DNA of 64,000 bases, taken from positions 1 through 64,000 of the forward strand of contig CATYVQ010000002.1 in the NCBI GenBank assembly GCA_958413895.1. Direction: 5' to 3'. The notes under the pieces are model-generated. The model ran no database searches. It worked only from the letters and a program-made list of their open reading frames with translations, and was not told where the DNA came from. The DNA comes from an uncultured Collinsella sp. GTDB taxonomy: Bacteria > Actinomycetota > Coriobacteriia > Coriobacteriales > Coriobacteriaceae. Shown piece by piece: positions 27,428 through 36,098 of this stretch (position 1 is the stretch's first letter; each line of letters begins with the position of its first letter). The position numbers were made by a program, and so were the translations under genes.

Positions 27428-29899
27428 CTACTCCACCGGCTTGAAGATGGTGGCCTGGCCGAAGACGCTGCGGATGAGGGCCTTGGCCTCATCCTCGGTC
27501 TGCGGGATGCTCGGGGCTGCGCCCTGGTGGCCGAAGGGACTGCCGGCGCCGGGGTTGGACTCCCAAGGGGCAGCGGGGGCGTCCTCCTCTTTGGGGGCAG
27601 TTGCAGCGGGCTTGGGCGCGGACGCCGCACCCGGCACGTCGAACGGGGGCAGATCGTCCCCGCCGGCATCGGCAGCAAAACCGCCGACCATGGTGTCGTC
27701 GTAGGGCACCTGCTCGGATTCCCACGGCGCAGACGGCTCGGCGGGCTGAGCCTTGGGAGCGGACGCGCGCTCGGGCGCTCGGGGCGCGGGCTCGGTCGGG
27801 AGCTTGCCCGTGGCGGGAGCGCTGGCAGGATTGTCGGAGCGCAGCCAGGGGGCCTTAGCCAGGTCGGATGACTTGGGCGCAGGCGCGGCAGCGGGCTTGG
27901 GCGCAGGGATCGGAGCAGCCGGTTTGGGCGTGGCGGGCTTAGGCGCCGACGGGGTCGGTGCCATCACCGGCGTCGCTTGCTGCTGCGGAGCGCTGGCGCT
28001 CGAGGATACAGGGGCCGCCGAGGACACGGGTTGCGGGTCCGCAGATGCCGCAGCCCGTGCAGATGGAGAATGCTCCTCATGTTGAGGAGCCGGCGTGCCA
28101 CCTCCATCCAGAACGTAGTCGACGGTGCGACGACCGAAGACCGCACTGACTGTCGGCAGGACTACCGACTGCGTGTCGGCGCGTCCGAGCATCTTAATGG
28201 CAAAAGTCGAGCCCGCGGGGAACGAGACCGTGAGCTTGGAGCCGTCATCCGCCGTGGCGCGGGCGTTGAGCAAAAGCCCCGCGTAGGAGGCTTGGCGCGC
28301 CTTGACGCGCTCGACGACCTCGGCCCATTTGCGCTGGAGCTCGCCGGCATCCTCAACCGCGGGGGTCTCGGCGGCGCCGGCGGCAGCAACCTGAGCGGCA
28401 GTGTTGGGCCGGGGCTTAGGTGCCGGCACAGTGGCAGGTACGGGAGCCGGAGTGTCGGGCTGAGGCTTCGGAACCGGCGTAGGCTGAGGCGCAGGCGCGG
28501 CGGGCTTGGGGGTCGACGTGGGCGCAGGCCGGGCAGCCGGAACAGCAGAGCCGCGGTCCCAAGGCATGCCACCCTGATGCGCGGACGTAGCAGCGGGGGC
28601 GGCAGTCGCCGCAGGAGTAGCAGCTCGGGCACCCGAGATCAGCGTCGGCTGCTGGACAGCGGGTGCGGATGCAGCAGGCGCGGCGGCCTGAGCAGCAGCC
28701 ACGCTCGCCGGCACGGCGCCGTTGGCGACCATGGTCTCCAAGCGCACCACGCGCTCGGCCAAGGCCTCAATGGTCAAATCGGCCTCGGGACGTGCCAGGC
28801 GCGTGCAGGCAATCTCGAGCACCAGGCGCACGTCGCTCGCGCCCCTCATCTCCAACGCGGCATCGTCGAGCACCGTCAGCACGCGGGCCAGGCGGTCGGC
28901 CGGATGCTCGCCAAAGACAGCAGCCTCGGCAGCAAGCGCCTCGGCCTGCTCGGCCCCGCCCTCAAACAACTCGGCACGGGCACCGGCAACGCAGGCCACA
29001 TACACGTCGCGCACATGCGCCACCAGGTCGCGCGTCAGCTCAAGCAGGTCATTGCCCTCCTCGACCTGTGCGCGAATGAGCCCATAGAGCTCAGCAATAT
29101 CACGCTCGGCAATGGCACGGGCAAACTCGCCCAGGATCTGGTCCGAAACCTCGCCCAAAAGCGAGCGGGCATCGTCCGCATGCACGGCGCCGTTGCCAAA
29201 AACGCTCAGCTGCTCCAGCGTGGAGAGCGCGTCGCGCATGCCGCCCTTGGCGTGGCGTGCCACGATGGCAAGCGCCTCGTCGTCGTAATCGAAGCCCTCC
29301 TGCTCGCACACGTATGCCAGGCGATGCTCAATATCCTCGTTGCCGATGCGATGGAAATCAAAGCGCTGGCAGCGCGAAAGAATGGTCTCCAGAATCTTTT
29401 GCGGGTCGGTGGTGCACAGCACAAAGATCACGTGTGCCGGCGGCTCCTCAAGCGTCTTGAGCAGCGCGTTGAACGCCGCCGTCGTGAGCATGTGGACCTC
29501 GTCGATGATATAAATCTTGTACTTGCCGCGCACCGGGGCAAAGTTGACGGAGTTGATGATCTCCTCGCGCACGTTGTCCACGCCCGTGCGGGAGGCGGCA
29601 TCGAGCTCGTAGACATCGGGGTGGTTGCCCTCAGCAATGAGCTCGCACTCCTCGCAAGTACCGTCGGGCATGCAGCCGCTTGCACCCTCGGCGCGCGCCG
29701 CCTCGGCATTGCGGCACAGCAGTGCCTTGGCCAGAATGCGCGCCATGGTGGTCTTGCCCGTGCCGCGCGGTCCACAGAACAGGTAGGCGTGGGACAGGCG
29801 CCCCTCGGTGATGGCGTGTTCGAGCGTCGAGACGATATGCTGCTGGCCCACCACGGAGTCGAAGGTGAGCGGGCGATACTTTCGGTACAACGATTCCAT
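27428..29899 (-). CDS. dnaX: DNA polymerase III subunits gamma/tau
   Basis: Clamp-loader ATPase of the replisome, 823 residues. The AAA+ core (1-370) has YRKYRPLTFDSVVGQQHI, the Walker A motif GPRGTGKTT, a zinc module (four cysteines in CRNAE...CMPDGTCEEC), Walker B in YIIDEVHML and the sensor-1 region TTDPQKI. A central domain-III helical region follows. The C-terminal half is very rich in Ala and Pro with several repeated Pro-Ala-Lys spacers (about 430-560 and 660-760), ending in a conserved tail-like segment DEAKALIRSVFGQ. The ATG at 29899 has GGGGGAG upstream; a longer in-frame start was rejected. No frameshift signal for a short gamma form was recognised. Confidence 0.96.
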   Translation of the reverse strand: MESLYRKYRPLTFDSVVGQQHIVSTLEHAITEGRLSHAYLFCGPRGTGKTTMARILAKALLCRNAEAARAEGASGCMPDGTCEECELIAEGNHPDVYELDAASRTGVDNVREEIINSVNFAPVRGKYKIYIIDEVHMLTTAAFNALLKTLEEPPAHVIFVLCTTDPQKILETILSRCQRFDFHRIGNEDIEHRLAYVCEQEGFDYDDEALAIVARHAKGGMRDALSTLEQLSVFGNGAVHADDARSLLGEVSDQILGEFARAIAERDIAELYGLIRAQVEEGNDLLELTRDLVAHVRDVYVACVAGARAELFEGGAEQAEALAAEAAVFGEHPADRLARVLTVLDDAALEMRGASDVRLVLEIACTRLARPEADLTIEALAERVVRLETMVANGAVPASVAAAQAAAPAASAPAVQQPTLISGARAATPAATAAPAATSAHQGGMPWDRGSAVPAARPAPTSTPKPAAPAPQPTPVPKPQPDTPAPVPATVPAPKPRPNTAAQVAAAGAAETPAVEDAGELQRKWAEVVERVKARQASYAGLLLNARATADDGSKLTVSFPAGSTFAIKMLGRADTQSVVLPTVSAVFGRRTVDYVLDGGGTPAPQHEEHSPSARAAASADPQPVSSAAPVSSSASAPQQQATPVMAPTPSAPKPATPKPAAPIPAPKPAAAPAPKSSDLAKAPWLRSDNPASAPATGKLPTEPAPRAPERASAPKAQPAEPSAPWESEQVPYDDTMVGGFAADAGGDDLPPFDVPGAASAPKPAATAPKEEDAPAAPWESNPGAGSPFGHQGAAPSIPQTEDEAKALIRSVFGQATIFKPVE

Positions 29900-30015
29900 G
29901 GGTGCTCCCCCGGGTATACTGAGACTTGTTGCCGCGACGGCCATGCGGTCGCACGGCATACTGCATTCCATAATAACCCGTACGGCGAGCCCGCCGCGAT
30001 AGGAGTCCAAAGAGC

Positions 30016-30720
30016 ATGGCAGACGCAGAGAGCAACCTCGTTCCCTCCGAAGCAGCCGACCAGGTCGAGGTCGCGCTCGAGGAGCAGGCCGCAGCCGACG
30101 ACGGCATCCTGTACCTCAACGAGTACCAGTACGAAAACGACCTGGTCACCGACTTCGCCCGCCTGGTCGCCTCGCCCAGGCGTCGCGGCTCGCTGTATGT
30201 CGCCGCGGCAATTGCCGCGCTCATCGGCATCGGCATGTTGGTGGCCGGCGGCAACTGGATCAAGTTTGGCGTCGTGCTGATCGTATTCGGCGCCTTTTTG
30301 GCCTGGTGGAGCAAGAACCTGCACCACACGCTCGCCCGCGACTTTATCGACGCCGTCGAGGCCGACGAGTCCATGGGCGGCCGCTATCGCCGCGTCGCCG
30401 CCAACGAGGACGGCCTGATGGTTTGGGGCAAGAGCGGCAAGTCGCAGTTCTTCCCGTTTGAGAAGCTCGACCACGTGCTCGACGGCGAGCGTATCTTTGT
30501 AGCCATGTTCGCCGACCAGGGCGTGACGATCCCTAAGGACACCTTCGTCCGCGGCGATGCCGAGCAGTTCGGTCCCTTCCTTAAGGCGCGCATCAACAAA
30601 AAACTCCGCATCGAGACCAAGAAGAAGAAAATGAAGGCCGAGAAGGCCGCCGCCGAGGCCAAGCAGGGCGACAAGCCCCAGGAGACCAAGCGCAAGAAGA
30701 AGAACAAGAAGAAGCGCTAA
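30016..30720 (+). CDS. Two-helix membrane protein with YcxB-like domain
   Basis: A 234-residue protein divergent from dnaX. An acidic N-terminus of about 55 residues precedes two adjacent membrane helices (about 61-78 and 82-97). The C-terminal domain (about 110-200) has the pattern of the YcxB-like family, including the stretch ending VTIPKDTF. The tail is extremely lysine-rich (ending KRKKKNKKKR), so it may bind nucleic acid or acidic lipid. No catalytic motif is seen. The ribosome site is weak (GGAGTCC). Function unknown. Confidence 0.75.
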   Translation: MADAESNLVPSEAADQVEVALEEQAAADDGILYLNEYQYENDLVTDFARLVASPRRRGSLYVAAAIAALIGIGMLVAGGNWIKFGVVLIVFGAFLAWWSKNLHHTLARDFIDAVEADESMGGRYRRVAANEDGLMVWGKSGKSQFFPFEKLDHVLDGERIFVAMFADQGVTIPKDTFVRGDAEQFGPFLKARINKKLRIETKKKKMKAEKAAAEAKQGDKPQETKRKKKNKKKR

Positions 30721-30864
30721 GGCCAAGCCAGACAGGCAGCCTCACATCCCGTTATCCTCGCCATCCGCCCGAGCGTGCTACACTAGCAGCATCTATGCCA
30801 CCGCGAATGGCTCGGCTCCGCGCCCGCCACTCGCAAACGAACTTTAAACGCACGAGGGTTGGCC

Positions 30865-32718
30865 ATGCCGCTTTTCTCGCAACATACCGCCCGGTTCTCG
30901 CCGGACGTTCCTTTGGAGGGCACCAGCTCTCGCGAGCTGCTCAAGCGGTACCAGCCGCTCGAGACACTTGCGACCGGCGGTTTTGGCTCCATCGAGATCT
31001 GCCGCGACACGCACCTGCGCCGCCGCGTCGCCATTAAACGCATCCCCCTTATCAACGGTGCCGGCATGCCCGCTAGCGACATCATGGATGTCCTGCGCGA
31101 GGCGCACACTGCCGCCATGCTTCAACATCCCAACATCGTGCAGGTCATCGACTTTACGCACGACACAGCCTATGCCTACCTGGTTATGGAATATGTCGAT
31201 GGCATGTCGCTGGCCGAGTTTTTGCACCGCGCGGATGGCCACTCGCTTACCTTTGACGAGGCCGCGGCCATTGCCGACGCCCTGGGCCAGGCGCTCACCT
31301 TCGCCCATAGTAATGGCGTACTCCACCTGGACATTAAGCCCGCCAACGTACTCATCGACCACTCGGGCAATGTAAAGCTCACCGACTTTGGCATGGCGCG
31401 ACTGTCGTCCGCCGGTGGCTTTGGCGGCTCGCGCGGCGGCACCATCGGCTACATGCCGCCCGAGCAGCTCGATATCGAGACCGGCACGGTCGACGAGCGC
31501 GCCGATGTCTTTGCCCTCGCCTGTGTGATCTACGAGGGCCTGTGCGGCAGCGCTCCCTTTATGGCGGCCACGCCCGCCGACTCGCTCGGCCGCATCATCG
31601 GCGGCGCCACCTATCCCAGCGAGCTGATACCACACTTCCCCCCAGGAGCCGAGAGCGCGCTCATGAGCGCGCTCTCCCCCATGCCGCAGGACCGCCCCAA
31701 CAGCATCGAGGCATTTTGCGACCAGCTCCTTGCCGGTCTGGGCAGCGTGCGCGAGGGCCGTCGCAGCCTGGGGCAAATGGTTGGCGAGCTTTCGGATGAC
31801 GAGCATGAGCTCGACGATATCGAGCCGTCGCACTACGAAGACGACGCCATCGAGGTCGACCCTGCACTCGGCTGGGCGGGCACGCGCTGGAGCCATGCGC
31901 GCGACTACACCATGCGCACTATCTCGGCGCTAACGTGCGGCACCTATAGCTTTTTGCTGATGCAAACGGCCGGGGTCGCGGCGCTTCCCGGCCTGGTCAT
32001 TGCGGCCATCGCGATCGGAGCGGCGGCTGGCCTGGCCCCCCAGATTGGCTCGGCCATCTCGGCTGTGGGCCTTTTGGTGCTCATGGCCAACGCCACCATG
32101 CAGGCGCAGGGCATCCTGTCGATGTTGCCGGTCGCGGTGATCTTTGCCGCTGCCATGTCCGGTTGGTGGATCGCCTGGGGTCGTACCGAGGCTGCCGCGA
32201 GCGCCGCGCTCACCTGTGCGCTCGCGCTTGGCTGTCTGACCGGCAATACCTTCCTGGCAGCTGGGGTCGCCGCCGGCGTCGCGTCATTTTGGCTCGGCCC
32301 GGCAAGCGCCGCCGCGTCAACGGGCATGGGCGCGCTTTTTGCCCGTCTGGCCACGGTCGCGCTTTCAGCCGGAGGCGTGCTGGGGCTCGGTAACGTTGCC
32401 GCAGCGCTGGGAGATCCGCTCCTTTGGACTGCCTTTGTGCTAGTCGCGGCAACTGCCGCGGCGTCATCCGCGCTGCTCAATGCCCATGCCAAGCGTGCCG
32501 ACCAGGGCTCAAACCTTGCCGCAATCGCCGCCATCGCTGTCACCGGCATCGGCTGCTCAGCGGCGTCCTGTCTTGCACACCATATGGAAATTGCCAGCCT
32601 TGCAGCCGCGGTCGTCGCCAAGGCGGCGGTTGCGGGAACCCTATCCTCTATAATCGTTGGGATATGCCTATATTTGCTCGGATACCAAAGAACCTATACG
32701 GAGAGTGATCTTTCGTGA
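30865..32718 (+). CDS. Ser/Thr protein kinase with multi-helix membrane domain
   Basis: First gene of the envelope signalling cluster, 617 residues. The kinase domain (about 28-290) has a Gly loop ATGGFGSIEI, Lys in VAIKRIP (54), a catalytic loop HLDIKPANVL (near 153; the usual HRD Arg is Leu), DFG in TDFGMARL and the GTIGYMPPEQ activation end. A linker rich in Asp/Glu follows, then about eight to ten closely packed membrane helices (352 to 612) with little outside sequence. Leu instead of Arg in the HRD position suggests that activation-loop phosphorylation is not needed. The GTG start of the next gene overlaps its stop (GTGA). The ATG at 30865 with GAGGG upstream was preferred to an earlier TTG. 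Confidence 0.85.
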   Translation: MPLFSQHTARFSPDVPLEGTSSRELLKRYQPLETLATGGFGSIEICRDTHLRRRVAIKRIPLINGAGMPASDIMDVLREAHTAAMLQHPNIVQVIDFTHDTAYAYLVMEYVDGMSLAEFLHRADGHSLTFDEAAAIADALGQALTFAHSNGVLHLDIKPANVLIDHSGNVKLTDFGMARLSSAGGFGGSRGGTIGYMPPEQLDIETGTVDERADVFALACVIYEGLCGSAPFMAATPADSLGRIIGGATYPSELIPHFPPGAESALMSALSPMPQDRPNSIEAFCDQLLAGLGSVREGRRSLGQMVGELSDDEHELDDIEPSHYEDDAIEVDPALGWAGTRWSHARDYTMRTISALTCGTYSFLLMQTAGVAALPGLVIAAIAIGAAAGLAPQIGSAISAVGLLVLMANATMQAQGILSMLPVAVIFAAAMSGWWIAWGRTEAAASAALTCALALGCLTGNTFLAAGVAAGVASFWLGPASAAASTGMGALFARLATVALSAGGVLGLGNVAAALGDPLLWTAFVLVAATAAASSALLNAHAKRADQGSNLAAIAAIAVTGIGCSAASCLAHHMEIASLAAAVVAKAAVAGTLSSIIVGICLYLLGYQRTYTESDLS

Positions 32719-33728
32719 ACTTCCTGAACATCTTCGAGGACCACGTGGCCGGCATCTTCGGTGCCACCCGTGCCCCGTTCTCCTTTAAGAAGCTTGCCAA
32801 GCAGGCCGCTCGCGACATGGAGGATCAGACTCTGGTGATCAACGGCGTCAACACGGCGCCGGCACTCTATACCATCCTTATCGCCGCCGACGACGATCCC
32901 ATGCTCGCCCCGTTCTACCCCGAGCTTTCGCGCGAGGTCCGCGAGTTTGTGAAGGCGCAGGCCGAAAAGCGCCGCTATGTCTTTGTCGGCGAGCCCCTCG
33001 TGCGCTTTATGATCGATCCGCAGCTGCGCGCCGGCAAGTTCTCGGTCTTTGCCGAGAACGTCGATGCGCCCACGCTCGGCCGCCTGTACGAGGAAGAGCG
33101 CGCCTACCAAAACGGCCTGGGACAGAACAACTCGGCCGCAAGCCGCGCCGCCAGCGCCCCGCGCGCCGGCCAGCAGCAGTTTGCTGCCCCGCAGCAGCAG
33201 CGCCCCGCCGCCATGCCCCAGCAGCAGCCGACGCCTCGCGCCGCCGCTCCCGACCCGCTTGCCGTGGCAGACCCCTTCGCGCCTAGCGTCCCCGACCCCG
33301 CCGCCGCACCCATCCCGGTGCCGCAGACCGTCTCGCGCGACGCGCTTGCCGGCATGGGCGGAGCCGCCGCGACCGGTGCCGCCGTGGGCCTAGGCGCCGC
33401 AGCCGGCATCGCCTCTAACATGGCGAGCACTCGCGCCCCGCAGCGCCCGCTCGCCCAGCTCGTCGACGTCGTGAGCGGCGAGAGCCATAGCATCACCTCC
33501 GCACAGGTGACCATCGGTCGCGAGCGCTCAGTTTCCGACATTGCCCTGCGCGACCCCAACGTGTCGCGCCGCCACGCCCAGCTCACCTTTACGGGCTCGG
33601 ATTGGTCGATCGAGGACCTCAATTCCACCAACGGCACGCTCGTCAACAACCGCCGCATTACGCGCTGCCCGCTGCGCAACGGCGATCTGCTGACGTTTGG
33701 CCTGAGTACCTTTGAATTTAGGGGATAG
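32715..33728 (+). CDS. FhaA-like protein (DUF3662 and FHA domains)
   Basis: A 337-residue cytoplasmic adaptor. The N-terminal domain (about 1-125) begins with NIFEDHVAGIFG and includes FVGEPLVRFMIDPQL, matching the DUF3662 domain of actinobacterial FhaA. A Gln/Pro/Ala-rich disordered linker (about 130-245) follows. The C-terminal FHA domain (about 250-337) has IGRERSVSDI, DPNVSRRHAQL and DLNSTNGTLVN. In mycobacteria FhaA binds phosphorylated kinase and the lipid II flippase complex to control peptidoglycan synthesis. The start GTG overlaps the kinase stop, so expression is coupled. Same operon order logic as the mycobacterial fhaA-fhaB-pstP-rodA-pbpA-pknA-pknB cluster. Confidence 0.88.
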   Translation: MNFLNIFEDHVAGIFGATRAPFSFKKLAKQAARDMEDQTLVINGVNTAPALYTILIAADDDPMLAPFYPELSREVREFVKAQAEKRRYVFVGEPLVRFMIDPQLRAGKFSVFAENVDAPTLGRLYEEERAYQNGLGQNNSAASRAASAPRAGQQQFAAPQQQRPAAMPQQQPTPRAAAPDPLAVADPFAPSVPDPAAAPIPVPQTVSRDALAGMGGAAATGAAVGLGAAAGIASNMASTRAPQRPLAQLVDVVSGESHSITSAQVTIGRERSVSDIALRDPNVSRRHAQLTFTGSDWSIEDLNSTNGTLVNNRRITRCPLRNGDLLTFGLSTFEFRG

Positions 33729-33734
33729 TCGCTT

Positions 33735-34151
33735 ATGAACATCGATATCGTCCTTTTTGCAGGCCGCATCGTCCTGGTCGCCCTGCTCTATATCTTCCTG
33801 TTCGCCGTCATGAAGACCGGCGTGGGACTTGTGCGCGGGCAGCGCCGCGACTCGGCTATCTGGACGATTGATGTGGACAAGGGTCCGCGCGGTATCCGCG
33901 GCATCCACGTAGACATGCTCGGCCCCGTCATCGTCGGTCGCTCGCCATCTTCGGACATCTGCATCAACGAACCGTTCGTCTCGGCCTCACATGCGCGCTT
34001 TTCGCTGCAGGGCCCGGCGCTCATCATCGAGGACCTCAACTCGCTTAACGGCACGCTCGTCAACGGCCGCCAGCTTGTTGAGCCCGCAACGCTGCGCGAG
34101 GGCGACGAAGTCCAGATTGGCGACGTGGTCATGAAGGTGAACCGTCGATGA
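33735..34151 (+). CDS. FhaB-like membrane FHA protein
   Basis: A 138-residue protein with one N-terminal helix (about 7-27) and a cytoplasmic FHA domain (about 60-138): IVGRSPSSDICI, VSASHARFSLQ and DLNSLNGTLVNG. In mycobacteria FhaB (FipA) interacts with division proteins and is a kinase substrate. It starts 6 bases after fhaA-like and overlaps the phosphatase start by ATGA, so the three are coupled. Confidence 0.88.
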   Translation: MNIDIVLFAGRIVLVALLYIFLFAVMKTGVGLVRGQRRDSAIWTIDVDKGPRGIRGIHVDMLGPVIVGRSPSSDICINEPFVSASHARFSLQGPALIIEDLNSLNGTLVNGRQLVEPATLREGDEVQIGDVVMKVNRR

Positions 34152-36082
34152 TCGACGAGGAGAACAAGTCCGCAACTATGACCGAGGCACCGGCCGCCGC
34201 CACAGCTGCGCCGGCCCACGCCGCTCCGGCGGGCTCCGCACCCGTGGAGCCCGAGGACACCGTGTTCTCCCTGCCTCTTTCGCATGTAACGCATGATATT
34301 TCGGATCTCGCCGATAACGAGGACGAAGAGGATGCCGTAGCGGCGCCCATCGGCGCACATGCTGCGGAACAGCCCACAGCGCCCGAAGCAACCCCGGCGC
34401 CGGCTCACTTTGCAGAGCCCGTCGCCGCGGCAATCAACGAGAGCGCTGCGGTGTTTGCGGCACCCGAGCCCGCCGCGCCGGCGTTTCCCATAGCCCCGGC
34501 ATCCGAGGTTGCGCCCGCGTCTACGCCGGCGCCCGAGGCGGGGACATCCCCCGAGGACGGCCCTGCACCCAAGACCCCGCAGCCTGCGCCCGCAAGCGAG
34601 TCCGATGCCGTGGCCGAGCCCGCCGCCCAGTCGCAAAACACGCCCGCGCCGTCGCACTTTGCGACGCCCGAGCCTATAGACGTCAGCCCGCAAGATGACG
34701 AGTCGACCGCCCGCGTGTCCGAGGAGCCCGACTCCCCGGACACCGGCGATTCCGAATCAAACGCCGAGACCGACACCGTCTCTCCCGGTGACACTGCCGA
34801 GATCGACGTTGCCGCCGTTGAGGCCAAGCTCAAAGACCCCGGCTCGACCATGAGCTTTGAGCCCCTGACCGAGGAACGCATCGAGACCGACTCGACCTAT
34901 GATGCCGGCACCACCACGCAACTCATGTGGGGCGCCCGCTCTGACGTTGGCTGCGTGCGCTCGCACAACGAGGATTCCTACCTGGTGCAGTCGCCGCTCT
35001 TTTGCGTATGCGACGGCATGGGTGGTCACGCTGCCGGCGAGGTGGCCTCTTCTATCGCTGTCGAGACCATCGCCAAGACAGCTCCTCAGTCTGCCGACGC
35101 CGCACGCCTGGCGGCAGCCGTCGAGGCCGCCAACGCCGCCGTAATCGAGGCTGCCTTGAATGGCCTGGGCAAGCCCGGCATGGGCTGCACAGCCACTTGC
35201 GCCTATATCGAAAACGACACGCTCGCCATCGCCCACGTGGGTGACTCTCGCGCCTACCTGCTCCACGAGGGCACGCTCATCCGCGTGACCCGCGACCACT
35301 CCTACGTGGAGGAGCTCGTGGACGCCGGCGAGATCACGGCAGATGAGGCTCGCGTCCACCCCAACCGTTCGGTCATCACCCGCGCGCTGGGCTCGGACCC
35401 CGCTATGTATGCCGACCACTTCACTCTGCATATCGAGGAAGGCGACCGTCTGATCCTGTGCTCCGACGGCCTTTCGAGCATGATTCCCGATAGCGATATC
35501 GAGAACATCGCCACGCAGTCCTCAACCGCGCAAATCTGCGTCGACAACCTAGTGGACGCGGCGCTTGCCGCCGGCGGCCACGACAACGTGACCGTAGTAG
35601 TCGTTGACCTGGTTGACGATGGCGTTATGCGCGAGGCGCAGCGCGTGCGTCGCCGCAACATTACTATCGCCGCCATCCTGGCCCTCGTCTTTGTGCTGGC
35701 AGCTGGCATCTGGGCCTACACGGGTGTCACCGGCTCGTACTACCTGGGTACCTACCAGGGCAATGTCGCCGTCTGGCGCGGCCTGCCCGGCAAGCCGCTC
35801 GGACTCAAGCTCCACTGGCTCGAAAGCGAAACCAGCATCAAGCTATCCGACCTGCCCGAAGACACGCAAAACCGCCTCAAGGCGGGTATTCCGCAAACAA
35901 GTGTCGACGATGCGCAGGACACGATATCCAAGTACCGCCACCAGATCGACGAGGAGCAGACCCGCCAGGTGATCGACGCGCAAACGATTCGCGACAACAC
36001 CAATCAGGGATCGACCTCCGAATCAGATTCCGAGAAAACCGCCGAACAGTCCGCCGAGGCCGAAGCCTCCGATAAGAATTAG
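34148..36082 (+). CDS. PP2C-family Ser/Thr phosphatase with long disordered N-terminus (PstP-like)
   Basis: Expected to dephosphorylate the cluster kinases and their substrates. The 644-residue protein has an unusual layout: residues 1 to about 250 are a low-complexity Ala/Pro/Glu-rich segment. The PP2C domain (about 257-495) starts ARSDVGCVRSHNEDSYL and contains VCDGMGGHAAGE, AHVGDSRAYLL, SDGLSSMI and GHDNVTVVVVDL with all metal-binding Asp motifs. A single membrane helix (about 507-528) and a short outside C-terminal domain follow. Mycobacterial PstP lacks such a long N-terminal extension; here it is probably a cytoplasmic spacer or docking region for FHA proteins (inference). The ATG overlaps the stop of the FhaB-like gene. 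The next gene starts 17 bases later. Confidence 0.9.
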   Translation: MIDEENKSATMTEAPAAATAAPAHAAPAGSAPVEPEDTVFSLPLSHVTHDISDLADNEDEEDAVAAPIGAHAAEQPTAPEATPAPAHFAEPVAAAINESAAVFAAPEPAAPAFPIAPASEVAPASTPAPEAGTSPEDGPAPKTPQPAPASESDAVAEPAAQSQNTPAPSHFATPEPIDVSPQDDESTARVSEEPDSPDTGDSESNAETDTVSPGDTAEIDVAAVEAKLKDPGSTMSFEPLTEERIETDSTYDAGTTTQLMWGARSDVGCVRSHNEDSYLVQSPLFCVCDGMGGHAAGEVASSIAVETIAKTAPQSADAARLAAAVEAANAAVIEAALNGLGKPGMGCTATCAYIENDTLAIAHVGDSRAYLLHEGTLIRVTRDHSYVEELVDAGEITADEARVHPNRSVITRALGSDPAMYADHFTLHIEEGDRLILCSDGLSSMIPDSDIENIATQSSTAQICVDNLVDAALAAGGHDNVTVVVVDLVDDGVMREAQRVRRRNITIAAILALVFVLAAGIWAYTGVTGSYYLGTYQGNVAVWRGLPGKPLGLKLHWLESETSIKLSDLPEDTQNRLKAGIPQTSVDDAQDTISKYRHQIDEEQTRQVIDAQTIRDNTNQGSTSESDSEKTAEQSAEAEASDKN

Positions 36083-36098
36083 AAAGGGAGTGCCGCTT

